The notes under the pieces: generated by a model | What the model saw: the letters and a program-made list of their open reading frames with translations, nothing else | Told to the model about the DNA's origin: nothing | Database searches by the model: none | Shown: positions 1-7,109 of the stretch, piece by piece | Layout: each line of letters opens with the position of its first letter | Position numbering within the stretch: the stretch's first letter is position 1 | NCBI GenBank assembly: GCA_021604565.1 | Contig: BQJF01000022.1 | Span: 1 to 50,938 of the forward strand | Source: Minwuia thermotolerans | GTDB taxonomy: Bacteria; Pseudomonadota; Alphaproteobacteria; Minwuiales; Minwuiaceae | Reading direction: 5' to 3' | DNA: 50,938 nt | Translations under genes and position numbers: made by a program

Positions 1-1
1 C

Positions 2-334
2 TACGAAGCTGCCCCAACCAACACCCGGGATGCGATCGCTATTAGTGTTCAATCCAACGACGGCAAACGCGCATGGCCTTTATTTATAAGACGTTCCGGG
101 GGGCGGCTTGAGATTGCCTTTCACTATCTCAAGTCGCGACCGGCCCTGGCGGACGTCAATGTCCGCCAAGGCTATCTAGATGAAATCCAAGCGATTCACG
201 GGATCCAGACGACGACATCAAACCCTTCAGGAGTTCCGGCTATTTCATTGGACCAGATGTCTGAGCCAGGCGTGTTGCAGAGTTTTCTCGCTGTGGCGCA
301 CCGCATGAGCGAGGCCGCAAAACTGGCGGGGTGA
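2..334 (+). CDS. Unrecognised protein, C-terminal part only (5' end outside window)
   Basis: An open frame runs from the window edge without a stop to TGA at 332-334 and gives the last 110 residues of a protein. The composition is normal for a soluble protein: mixed charged and hydrophobic residues, with a stretch reading PLFIRRSGGRLEIAFHYL near the middle and a helix-like tail ending KLAG. I do not recognise the family and see no membrane segment or metal motif. It points toward a short region with an 18-bp inverted repeat and a restriction-gene remnant, so it may belong to the same accessory region. The frame is clearly open; that it is a gene is likely, and its function is unknown. Confidence 0.55.
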   Translation, partial: YEAAPTNTRDAIAISVQSNDGKRAWPLFIRRSGGRLEIAFHYLKSRPALADVNVRQGYLDEIQAIHGIQTTTSNPSGVPAISLDQMSEPGVLQSFLAVAHRMSEAAKLAG

Positions 335-385
335 GTGCAAGTCCTTCAGTTGTGGCAGTTTGCCGGAAGAGGGAGATGTCGGCTC

Positions 386-460
386 GGCATTGTCAGAGCA
401 AATTCTGCATAGATTCAAACCTGTTTACCGCGCCCACATCAGATTTGCTCTGACAATGCC
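386..460. repeat. Perfect 18-bp inverted repeat bracketing 39 bp
   Basis: The 18 bases at 386-403 (beginning GGCATTGTCAGAG) are repeated exactly in reverse complement at 443-460, with 39 bases between. It could be a long hairpin, the two ends of a tiny non-autonomous mobile element, or element ends left after a deletion. No clear target duplication flanks it. The right edge coincides with the end of a fragment resembling a restriction gene, which favours a recombination or insertion scar. It lies in the otherwise gene-poor stretch 335-608. Confidence 0.7.
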
Positions 461-595
461 ATCGACTTGGTTGGTCGATGTCCGGTTGAGCTGCTCCGGC
501 GCGCGAGAGATCAGCGCTGAGGTATAGCCGCGGGATCCGAGAAACGGGCGCAGCCTGGCCTCCTTGATGTTTTGGTTCGGGCGGTCACTGCTTAT
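461..595 (-). pseudogene. Possible remnant of a type I restriction R subunit (HsdR N-terminal piece)
   Basis: Read on the minus strand, about 45 codons give a segment containing NQNIKEARLRPFLGSRGY followed by a helix with ALISRA. This resembles the part of HsdR-type restriction subunits where an NIEE...L...FL...GYS...I..AL pattern occurs early in the protein. Nothing else of such a gene (helicase or nuclease motifs) is present. The similarity ends where the 18-bp inverted repeat begins at 460, and the frame then runs through the repeat to a stop at 425. I infer a decayed fragment cut off by recombination. The family match is from memory of a short pattern and is tentative. Confidence 0.33.
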
Positions 596-608
596 CGTCA
601 AATGGTCC

Positions 609-1340
609 TCAAGTTGCCGCGGGTTGCGGCGCCCAAATCCAGCCTTCCGAAACCGGCGTCTCATTGGTCGGTGGCTCAAGGTGCTCTTGATTCAAATGGA
701 AATCACGTGCGACGCGGGCGCAGATCTCTGCATCCTGTATATCTGACTCACGACCCGTTTTCGGGCCCTCTTCTGATCGCTGCCCCAGTCGGGCGCGACA
801 TAAAGCGGGATAAGTTTCGATCATTGTTAGGCAAACGCCATCAGTCCAGACACCCAGCGATATACGGTGCGGAGCGAAGCGGGATACGACATGCATGGCC
901 TTTGTCGCCTGGCTGCCTATCATGTCCTTGATGGCCGACAAGGGGGTGATCCCCTCTGCCACCAGACGCCGTTCAGTTTGGCGGAAAAGGTAGGGATTTG
1001 CTGCAGATTGGTTGATCTCATTGATCGTATTGCCATCTGCAATCAGTTGGGCAAATGCGTCCGGAAAGCCTAGCGGCGCATCAATCGCAAGCGTGGCATG
1101 TCGGGGTCTGTCTGTATGAGTAAGCGTGCATAGCGTGCTGATTGAGGCCAGAAAGCTGGCAGGCGAATTCGAGCTGTTGATTGTATTGCGCAGATTGCCG
1201 CGCCAAGGCTGGCCCATGGCTTGCCTGTTTCCATCCACTACGAAGAGGGCATCGCGGCTGTTCGGGTTCCTATCGCAGTTCCAGCCGCCGACATCCCAGC
1301 CAATGAACAGATGTTCGCGCGGTACTGTAGCCTCACTCAT
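609..1340 (-). CDS. DUF429-family protein (predicted RNase H-fold nuclease-like)
   Basis: A 243-aa soluble protein with features of the DUF429 family: an N-terminal beta strand ending GWDVGG (D16), an IDAPLGFP block around residues 86-93 (D87), a YLFRQTER block in the middle, and an acidic helix near the C-terminus before the closing EGWIWAP. DUF429 proteins are predicted to adopt an RNase H-like fold with acidic metal-binding residues; their function is not established. The start codon ATG at 1340 overlaps the TGA of a small upstream frame (1337-1492) as ATGA, so the two are probably translationally coupled. It lies downstream of DUF5681 and a methyltransferase on the same strand, a prophage- or defence-like setting. 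Confidence 0.72.
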   Translation of the reverse strand: MSEATVPREHLFIGWDVGGWNCDRNPNSRDALFVVDGNRQAMGQPWRGNLRNTINSSNSPASFLASISTLCTLTHTDRPRHATLAIDAPLGFPDAFAQLIADGNTINEINQSAANPYLFRQTERRLVAEGITPLSAIKDMIGSQATKAMHVVSRFAPHRISLGVWTDGVCLTMIETYPALCRARLGQRSEEGPKTGRESDIQDAEICARVARDFHLNQEHLEPPTNETPVSEGWIWAPQPAAT

Positions 1341-1492
1341 ACCAACCAGACCTGACCCGTCGGCATAGTCTGCATCATACCTTGCTTGATCGCGCGGGCC
1401 TCAACGGCTTCGGCCGCTAACCTGCTCCCCTTTGACTCCGCGTTCATAAGTTGGCGCTGCTCACGTTCGACCGTAACCACAAGTGAATTCAC
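1337..1492 (-). CDS. Small unrecognised protein coupled to the DUF429 gene
   Basis: A 51-codon frame starting at GTG 1492 and ending in TGA 1339-1337, which overlaps the ATG of the DUF429 gene by two bases (ATGA arrangement). A GGGAG sequence lies about ten bases upstream of the GTG. The product is mostly a predicted helix rich in E, A, Q and R (VEREQRQLMNAESKG and AAEAVEARAIKQGMMQ), with no recognised domain. The frame is open back to the stop of the DUF5681 gene at 1538, so the start is uncertain; ATG 1447 is an alternative. It is supported by close packing and coupling rather than by homology. Confidence 0.42.
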   Translation of the reverse strand: MNSLVVTVEREQRQLMNAESKGSRLAAEAVEARAIKQGMMQTMPTGQVWLV

Positions 1493-1537
1493 GACAAGGT
1501 TGCTCCCAGGATATCGGTCTGTTGTAGCACATATCGG

Positions 1538-2332
1538 TCACGCCTTCCCCCATCCCCTGGCCCGGTACTTCCTTTCCAGGTCATCGGGGAGCACTGCCCG
1601 TATCTTCTCCATCGAAGCCCGGTTCTGCTCGAGAAACCCCTCGAAGGTTTCCCGCGTAGTCTTGCCCATTCGGGTCTCGGAGACGTAGGTCTCCATCTCT
1701 GCGATGTCCTCGCGGAGTGTCTGCTTCGCCAGCAGCAGCCGTTCCCAGCGATCCTTCTCTTCCTTCGTCAACGGACCGACATAGCGGACTTCGCCGGTGT
1801 TCATGTTGATCAGGACATCGTCCGGATGCGGCAGCGGCTCCGTATCAACGATGCCATGGCGCTCGCGGTACTCAAGCTCCTGTTCCCATCCCGACTTGTA
1901 CTGGATGGCGATCTGCAGGAACTCCTCCTGCCGCTCCCTGCGGAACCGCTCCGTCTGCGACAGCATCTCCGTGAACAGCTTCTGCGCCCGGTTGTTGCCC
2001 TTCGCCGCATTCACCGCCAGCGTCCGCACCACCGCCTGCGCCATCGGCACATCCACCTGTCGCTCCCCGTCCCGCACAGTGATCGTCCTGTAGGCTTCCT
2101 CGAGCACGATCTCCTGCAGCCACTCCTGGTTCACCTCGGGCTTGTGGTTCTTCGCGCCCTTCGGACGCCCCCGCGGATTGCCTGACCGGCCTGCCTTGAA
2201 CCGGCTGTGCTTCGGCGGCTTGCCATAGCCGACCTCGTAGTCCCCGCTGGACGGCGACCGCAGAGCAGGCAGCCCTGACTTGCCGGGACCGATTCCGGTC
2301 GCCTTCCCGGTCCTCGAGTTATTCTCCGCCAT
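1538..2332 (-). CDS. DUF5681 domain-containing protein
   Basis: A 264-aa protein with the DUF5681 signature near its N-terminus (about residues 35-60): GYGKPPKHSRFKAGRSGN followed by PRGRPKGAKN, a short basic Gly/Pro-rich motif. The rest is mainly helical and charged. DUF5681 proteins are frequent in alphaproteobacterial prophage-like loci, beside terminase or ParB/methylase genes; their biochemical role is unknown. I chose ATG 2332 because it overlaps by one base the TGA of the upstream methyltransferase gene (TGATG), implying coupled translation, and because the longer reading upstream is antisense-like. No terminase large subunit follows, so this looks like part of a decayed or incomplete element. 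Confidence 0.8.
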   Translation of the reverse strand: MAENNSRTGKATGIGPGKSGLPALRSPSSGDYEVGYGKPPKHSRFKAGRSGNPRGRPKGAKNHKPEVNQEWLQEIVLEEAYRTITVRDGERQVDVPMAQAVVRTLAVNAAKGNNRAQKLFTEMLSQTERFRRERQEEFLQIAIQYKSGWEQELEYRERHGIVDTEPLPHPDDVLINMNTGEVRYVGPLTKEEKDRWERLLLAKQTLREDIAEMETYVSETRMGKTTRETFEGFLEQNRASMEKIRAVLPDDLERKYRARGWGKA

Positions 2333-3627
2333 CAGGCCGCCTCCGCACAGGGCAGTCCGCAGACCAGCTGTACCGCCTCGTCCTTCGCATACGTCTCCCA
2401 GCGCCGGATGATCCGGTCGCAATAGACCGGGTCGAGCTCACAGACAAAACCCCGCCGACCCGTCTTGTGGGCTGCGACCAGGGTGGAGCCGGAGCCGCCG
2501 AAGAGGTCGAGCACGATGTCGCCACGGTGCGAGACATCCCGGATCGCGTCCGCGATCATCTGCACCGGCTTCACCGTCGGGTGCAGCGCCAGTTCCTCCA
2601 TCCGCCCTGCCTTCATCGTGTTGACGCCCCGGTACTCCCAGACGTTGGTCCGGTAGCGACCGTGCTGGCCCAACTGAAACGCGTTCACGTGGGGGGCCGT
2701 GCCAAGCTTGAAGACGAACACCAGCTCATGCCGGGAACGGTAGAAGGTGCCCATGCCGCCATTGTCCTTGGCCCAGACCACCAGGTTCTTGAGTTCGTCG
2801 AACACTGCATGCCCCGCTTGCAGCATCTCCGCCATGTGCCGCCAGTCCATGCAGATGTAATGGATCGAGCCATCCATCGCGTGAGCCGCCATGTTGCGGA
2901 AAGCGGTCTGCAGGAAGGAGACGAACTCCGAGAAGGTCATCTCCCCCGACGCCATGGCGAACTCCGGGTGCTTCACCTTGCCGAGACCGCTGACATGGCC
3001 ATTGATGGCCACGTTGTAGGGCGGGTCGGTGAAGACCATCCGGGCCTGCGCGCCATCCATCAGCTGATCGACCACCGCCGGTACCAGGGCATTGCCGCAG
3101 ATCAGCCGGTGCGGACCCAGCTGCCAGACATCGCCCTCCCGGCAGGTGGGATCACCCTCCGCCAGCGGCGGCAGGAACTCGGCTTCAGGCTCTCCGTCTT
3201 CCTGCGGCTCCAGCCCGTCCACCAGGCTGTCGATCTCGGGGATGGAGAACCCAGTCACGCCCACATCGAAGTCCAGGTGCTGCAGGTCCGCCAGTTCCCC
3301 CAGTTCCTTCGCCAGCAGGTCCTCGTCCCAGCCGGCGTTCAGCGCCAGCTTGTTGTCCGCCAGCACGTAGGCCCGCTTCTGGGCCTCGCTCATGTGCTCG
3401 ATACGGACACAGGGCACCGTCGCCAGCCCCAGCAGCTTCGCTGCCTCCACCCGGCCGTGCCCGGCCAGGATGCTGCCCGCCTCATCCACGAGCACCGGGT
3501 TGGTGAAGCCGAAGGTCTCGATGCTGTCGGCGATCTGGCGTACCTGGTTCCTGGAGTGTGTCCGGGCATTGCGCTTCCAGGGACGGAGGGAAGCCAGGGG
3601 GCGGTGTTCGATGGCGAGGTCGTGCAT
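2332..3627 (-). CDS. ParB-like nuclease domain / DNA N4 or N6 methyltransferase fusion
   Basis: A 431-aa two-domain protein. Residues about 8-75 resemble the ParB/sulfiredoxin-like N-terminal domain (QIADSIETFGFTNPVLVDEA, then GHGRVEAA). A DNA methylase domain follows, with the catalytic DPPY at 201-204, a HPTVKPVQM block, and the AdoMet-binding FGGSGS at about 376-381. With DPPY before FGGSGS the order is that of beta-class amino-methyltransferases, which usually make N6-methyladenine or N4-methylcytosine. No cognate restriction gene is visible, so it is an orphan, as is usual in prophages. ATG 3627 is preferred because GGAGG lies just upstream on the minus strand; a longer reading to 3711 has no such site. 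The target site is unknown. Confidence 0.87.
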   Translation of the reverse strand: MHDLAIEHRPLASLRPWKRNARTHSRNQVRQIADSIETFGFTNPVLVDEAGSILAGHGRVEAAKLLGLATVPCVRIEHMSEAQKRAYVLADNKLALNAGWDEDLLAKELGELADLQHLDFDVGVTGFSIPEIDSLVDGLEPQEDGEPEAEFLPPLAEGDPTCREGDVWQLGPHRLICGNALVPAVVDQLMDGAQARMVFTDPPYNVAINGHVSGLGKVKHPEFAMASGEMTFSEFVSFLQTAFRNMAAHAMDGSIHYICMDWRHMAEMLQAGHAVFDELKNLVVWAKDNGGMGTFYRSRHELVFVFKLGTAPHVNAFQLGQHGRYRTNVWEYRGVNTMKAGRMEELALHPTVKPVQMIADAIRDVSHRGDIVLDLFGGSGSTLVAAHKTGRRGFVCELDPVYCDRIIRRWETYAKDEAVQLVCGLPCAEAA

Positions 3628-3759
3628 AGGTGGGGCCTCCTTCTGATGGCCACTGAACCGAAACGTATATATGTACTTTACGATACGATTCGACAACCCC
3701 TGTGGCATCATTCCGTATGATCAGGTAAACGATGGGGTTCCAACCGGAGGACACGACTG
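3628..3759. promoter_or_regulatory. Divergent promoter region between methyltransferase and XRE regulator
   Basis: This 132-bp gap separates the minus-strand methyltransferase operon from the plus-strand XRE/ImmA pair, so both promoters must lie here or nearby. It contains an AT-rich core at about 3664-3687 with imperfect dyad symmetry (CGTAT ... ATACG around GTACTTTAC), a plausible operator for the XRE protein. A GGAGG ribosome site for the methyltransferase lies at its left edge and CCGGAGGACA precedes the XRE start. The operator assignment is inference from position and weak symmetry. Confidence 0.4.
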
Positions 3760-4098
3760 ATGAGCTTTGCCCTGCGTATCGCCGAACTGCGTCGACAGAA
3801 GGGTGAGTCCCTGAACGATGTTGCCGCCGCCGTCGGGGTCTCCAAGGCGCATATCTGGCAATTGGAGCGCGGCACCACGAGCAACCCATCAATGGCACTG
3901 GTCACACGCCTGGCGAACCACTTTGGTGTGACGGTTGCCTCTCTTGCCGGTGAAGACCTGGAGGCTCCGGATGCCGACCAGGACATCGCCCGCATGTTCC
4001 GTCAGGCCCAAGAACTCGATGAACGCGACCGGCAGGTCATCGACGAGATGATCCAGTCGTTTCGCAAGCGGCAAGCCACGGCAGCTGATGGTGACTGA
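3760..4098 (+). CDS. XRE-family helix-turn-helix regulator
   Basis: A 112-aa protein. Residues about 4-62 form a classical lambda-repressor-like HTH: RIAELRRQKGESLNDVAAAV, then GVSKAHIWQLERG, then an N-P-S and L..LA.HFGV tail typical of XRE domains. The C-terminal 45 residues are acidic and helical and may dimerise or contact its partner. An AGG-type ribosome site lies about ten bases before ATG 3760. It overlaps the following ImmA/IrrE-like gene by 11 bases. XRE repressor plus COG2856 protease is a known pair in which the protease inactivates the repressor (ImmR/ImmA on ICEBs1, DdrO/IrrE in Deinococcus). Here it is likely to control itself and possibly the divergent methyltransferase genes. 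Confidence 0.86.
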   Translation: MSFALRIAELRRQKGESLNDVAAAVGVSKAHIWQLERGTTSNPSMALVTRLANHFGVTVASLAGEDLEAPDADQDIARMFRQAQELDERDRQVIDEMIQSFRKRQATAADGD

Positions 4099-4993
4099 CG
4101 GCGGCGATGACAGTCTCGCAGCTTCCGGGCTGCATCGGATGGAGCTTGATGAGGCCGGGGCAAACCCGGAGCGGATTGCTGCTGCCATCCACAATGCTAT
4201 CGGCGACTGCCCCGGCCCGGTCCCTGTCCAGGACATTGCCCGGACACTCGACATCTTCGATATCCGGGAGCAGAACCTGCACGGACTTGAAGGTGCACTC
4301 GTCACTTCGCCCGAGCGTCCCGATGGGCTGATCCTGGTCAACCGCCGATCCTCCAGGCCAAGGCGGCGCTTCACGATCGCCCATGAGTTGGGGCACTTCC
4401 TGATGGTGCATCATGTCATGGTGGAGGCGACGGGCTTCCGCTGCCGCAACCGGGACATGGGTGCAGCATCACCCGGACCGAAGACCAGCTCAGAGGACCG
4501 CCATCTCCGCCAGGAAGCCGAGGCCAATCGCTTTGCCATTGAACTGTTGGCACCACGTCCTCGCCTGCGCCCGCTACTGAATCGACTGCCCGACCTGGCC
4601 CGTGTACTGGAGATCTCGAAGACCTTCGCCATCAGCAAGGAGGCAGCGGCAAGGCGTTACGTCGAACTGCACCATGCATCCCTCGCAGTCTTGTTTCTTC
4701 ACCGCGGCAAGGTCGTCTACCTGCATAAGGGCAACGACTTCCCCTGGCTGGCGATCGGCAAGGGGCAAACTCTGCCTGGACACGCCGAGACAAGGCCGGG
4801 GCTGTCCGACATCTATGACGCGGACCCTACCGACTGGCTTGATCGGGCCGGTCCCCTTGGCCTGCAAGTCCAGGTCCTGGGCCAGGAAGGCGATCGCGCC
4901 ATCGTGCTCCTACATGCAGATACGCTCGCTGACCCGGATGACGATCCGGAGATAGACGATACCTTCGATCGCTTCACTCAGGGCCGCCGTTGA
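4088..4993 (+). CDS. ImmA/IrrE family metallo-endopeptidase
   Basis: A 301-aa protein with the COG2856 (ImmA/IrrE) zinc protease motif FTIAHELGHFLMVHH; H99, E100 and H103 form the HExxH site, and a later acidic helix (EAEANRFAIELLAP) provides the usual third ligand region. The C-terminal half has no motif I recognise. It overlaps the XRE regulator by 11 bases, consistent with an operon and coupled translation. By analogy with ImmR/ImmA and DdrO/IrrE, it probably cleaves the XRE repressor in response to a signal such as DNA damage and so induces the element; that function is inference. ATG 4088 was chosen; ATG 4139 is an alternative that still keeps the full domain. Confidence 0.87.
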   Translation: MVTDGGDDSLAASGLHRMELDEAGANPERIAAAIHNAIGDCPGPVPVQDIARTLDIFDIREQNLHGLEGALVTSPERPDGLILVNRRSSRPRRRFTIAHELGHFLMVHHVMVEATGFRCRNRDMGAASPGPKTSSEDRHLRQEAEANRFAIELLAPRPRLRPLLNRLPDLARVLEISKTFAISKEAAARRYVELHHASLAVLFLHRGKVVYLHKGNDFPWLAIGKGQTLPGHAETRPGLSDIYDADPTDWLDRAGPLGLQVQVLGQEGDRAIVLLHADTLADPDDDPEIDDTFDRFTQGRR

Positions 4994-5453
4994 TACCGGC
5001 CACAGAGCAAGAAAACGTCGCCGCAAGTTCGCCCCGCGTGGTGTCCCCAGCGTCGCCCAGGACCAGGCCGAGCCTTCCCTGAAAGCCGATCAATGGTTCC
5101 CAGAAACTTGGTCAATGTTCCCTGATGCGATCCAGCAATTTCCCTGTTCCTCCGAACAGGGAAATCAGTCTCCAAACCCGCGGGAACGCTGGGCTGTAGG
5201 CCAGCCAAACTGGCTGATCATGCCCGGAATCAGCAATTTTCCCTGTAAATTCCCTGTAAATCGGGCGATGGATGCAAGAGAGGGGTTCGGTGGAGACTGC
5301 GGACACCACCATCCCTTCTCCCGCGAACCCCATGACTCTTCTTCCGTGTCGGGCGCTTCCCTGCCCGTCTGGCACCTGTTCACTGTCATGTTCGAATGAC
5401 AGGTCGCTCGAACGAGCACATGGCGCGGCACGAAACCACGACGGGTCTCGCCT
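4994..5453. other. 460-bp stretch without a convincing gene
   Basis: Between the ImmA/IrrE gene and the FrnE-type gene. Short open frames exist on both strands but have repeat-driven, Arg/Pro-rich translations and no ribosome sites, so I do not call them. The notable content is the TTCCCTG repeat cluster at 5117-5260. The remainder shows nothing I can name. Confidence 0.5.
5117..5260. repeat. TTCCCTG repeat cluster: 12-bp hairpin plus 11-bp tandem copies
   Basis: A perfect inverted repeat, ATTTCCCTGTTC at 5138-5149 and its complement at 5154-5165, has a 4-base loop. About 75 bp downstream, TTCCCTGTAAA occurs twice in tandem at 5239-5249 and 5250-5260, and a further TTCCCTG is at 5118-5124. 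Sequences of this look, often mis-annotated as short ORFs, recur in many alphaproteobacterial genomes beside integrases and mobile DNA (from memory). It may be part of a dispersed repeat family or a mobile-element end; it could also be iterated protein-binding sites. Confidence 0.6.
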
Positions 5454-6098
5454 TTACTCAGCCCCCTTCGCAAGCTGCCCCAGGATGGTCGTGTAGTTCT
5501 CCACCCCCTGCGCACCCGTGACCAGGTGCTTGCGGTCGAGGACGACGGAGGGAACGCCGCGAATTCCTTGCTGGACCCAGAAGCCCTCGATCTGGCGGAC
5601 TTCAGATGCGAAGCGCTGATCGGCCAGGACCGCCAGCGCCTCGACCCGGTCGAGGCCGATCTCTCCCGCCACGTCAGCCAGCACGGTGTCGTCGGAAAGG
5701 TTCCGGCGGTCGGTGAAATGGGCGGTGAACAGGGCCAGTTTCAGGTCGTGCTTGCGGCCCTGGGTGTCGGCCCAGTGCAGCAACTGATGGGCATTGAACG
5801 TGTTGTGCATCCGCATGTCGTCGGTGTAGCGGAAGTCGAAGCCGAGATCCGCGCCGAGAGCGGTCATCTGCTTGCGGCTCTTGTCGGACTGTTCAGGCGT
5901 CGAGCCATATTTCTCGGCGATGTGCTCGCGGACGTTCTGCCCCTCCGCGGGCATGTCGGGGTTCAGTTCGAACGGATGCCAGTGGATGTCATGCGCGGTG
6001 CCCGTGGCATCCAGCGCCTCGGCCAACTGGCGGTAGCCGATGATGCACCAGGGACACATCACGTCGGACACGATATCGATGCGAAGTGGCTGGGTCAT
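5454..6098 (-). CDS. DsbA-family oxidoreductase, FrnE-like
   Basis: A 214-aa thioredoxin-fold protein with a CPWC redox pair at residues 15-18 right after the first beta strand, the usual position in FrnE/DsbA-like 2-hydroxychromene-2-carboxylate-isomerase-type proteins. A helical insertion follows (HIAEKYGSTPEQSDKSRK...), and a GVPSV segment near residue 190 supplies the cis-proline loop. No signal peptide is present, so it acts in the cytoplasm, unlike periplasmic DsbA. FrnE proteins are linked to thiol-disulfide exchange and oxidative stress. It is monocistronic: the downstream side is the repeat stretch and the upstream neighbour is divergent. Family confident, physiological role not. Confidence 0.87.
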   Translation of the reverse strand: MTQPLRIDIVSDVMCPWCIIGYRQLAEALDATGTAHDIHWHPFELNPDMPAEGQNVREHIAEKYGSTPEQSDKSRKQMTALGADLGFDFRYTDDMRMHNTFNAHQLLHWADTQGRKHDLKLALFTAHFTDRRNLSDDTVLADVAGEIGLDRVEALAVLADQRFASEVRQIEGFWVQQGIRGVPSVVLDRKHLVTGAQGVENYTTILGQLAKGAE

Positions 6099-6385
6099 TG
6101 GTGGTCCTCTCGATCATGTTCGCGGGTGCCAATATTGCCGTGCATCGGCAATCCACACCCCCGACGATAGCCCATGCCGGCGATGGTGCGAAAGATCGCT
6201 ACCAACCCCGGTCGCGTGACCGGTCCGCGCCGGATACCCAAGGTTCAGACGATCCGTTTTCTGTGGGCAAAGCAGTTCGGTCGTGAGTTCGCATGTTCCA
6301 CTGATTTCGGCCCCGACTTCTTTCAGGATGCGCCTTCCAAGCTGGGGGGATAGTCTCCGACGACGGGATCGAGGGAGAGAGACAC
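6099..6385. other. Divergent intergenic region, 287 bp
   Basis: The gap between the minus-strand FrnE gene and the plus-strand RraA-like gene. It must hold the promoters of both, including the first promoter of the catabolic region. I could not pick out a confident -35/-10 pair or an operator. The ribosome site GGGAGAGAG immediately precedes ATG 6386. Confidence 0.4.
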
Positions 6386-7075
6386 ATGATTGATGACCCG
6401 CCGCTGATAAAGCTGAAACGTAACCCGCCACGCCCGACCAATGCGCAGATCGAAGCGTTTCGCGGTGTACCGACCGGCTTTGTGGTCGATGCCATGGATG
6501 GTCGGGGCGCGCTTTCCTTCACCATCAAGCCGGTCGATCCGGAAGCAAGCAGCTTCTGCGGTGTGGCCGTGACCTGCCACGCCGGGCCAGCCGACAATCT
6601 CGCCGTACTTGCGGCGCTACCGCAGGCTGGTCCTGACGATGTGATCGTGGCGGCAACGGACGCATTCCTGGAGACCGCGGTTATCGGCGATCTGGTGCTG
6701 CACATGGCAAGGAACCGGGGTGCCGTTGCATTCGTAACCGATGGTGCCGTGCGGGACACACCGGGCATCATTGACGTCGGACTGGCCTGCTTCTGCGCCG
6801 CGGTGACCCCCAATTCACCGGCGAAGAACGGCCCTGGCACAGTCAATCTGCCCATCAACCTGGGCGGTGTTCAGGTGAATGCGGGCGATCTTCTGATCGG
6901 CGATGTGGACGGTGTCGTTGTAGTTCCCTTCGACAGGATCGACGCGGTCATCGCCCGGCTTGTGGACATCCAGGCCAAGGAAGACGCGCTCATGGCGGCA
7001 GTTGAAGGTGGTCTCGGCGTGCCGGGACACATCGACGACCTGTACGCGAGCGGACGTGTCGAGATCATCGACTGA
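6386..7075 (+). CDS. RraA-family protein, 4-hydroxy-4-methyl-2-oxoglutarate aldolase-like
   Basis: A 229-aa protein of the RraA/HMG-aldolase/DlpA superfamily. The key blocks are GDLVLHMARNRGAVAFVTDG (101-120), followed by AVRD with R123 and D124, the pair that binds substrate and the divalent metal in class II pyruvate aldolases, and then GDLLIGDVDGVVVVP near 186. Family members cleave HMG or 4-carboxy-4-hydroxy-2-oxoadipate to pyruvate, or decarboxylate oxaloacetate; other members are RNase E inhibitors. With an Ldh-type dehydrogenase only 34 bases downstream and carriers beyond, a catabolic aldolase or decarboxylase role is more likely than RNase control. Exact substrate unknown. Confidence 0.86.
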   Translation: MIDDPPLIKLKRNPPRPTNAQIEAFRGVPTGFVVDAMDGRGALSFTIKPVDPEASSFCGVAVTCHAGPADNLAVLAALPQAGPDDVIVAATDAFLETAVIGDLVLHMARNRGAVAFVTDGAVRDTPGIIDVGLACFCAAVTPNSPAKNGPGTVNLPINLGGVQVNAGDLLIGDVDGVVVVPFDRIDAVIARLVDIQAKEDALMAAVEGGLGVPGHIDDLYASGRVEIID

Positions 7076-7109
7076 GGTTGACGCATATCAGACTGCGGGG
7101 GAGAGCCGT

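Noticed and set aside
386..460. Ends of an IS6-type or Tn3-type element
   Set aside because: No transposase lies inside or beside the repeats, no target duplication is seen, and the repeat does not clearly match a family end that I can recall.
2467..3720. A 417-codon plus-strand frame antisense to the methyltransferase
   Set aside because: Methyltransferase motifs on the other strand are unmistakable; this product is His/Gln-rich shadow sequence.
4994..5453. Short open frames in this gap as real genes
   Set aside because: Their translations come from the TTCCCTG repeats, they lack ribosome sites and resemble typical false calls around this kind of repeat.
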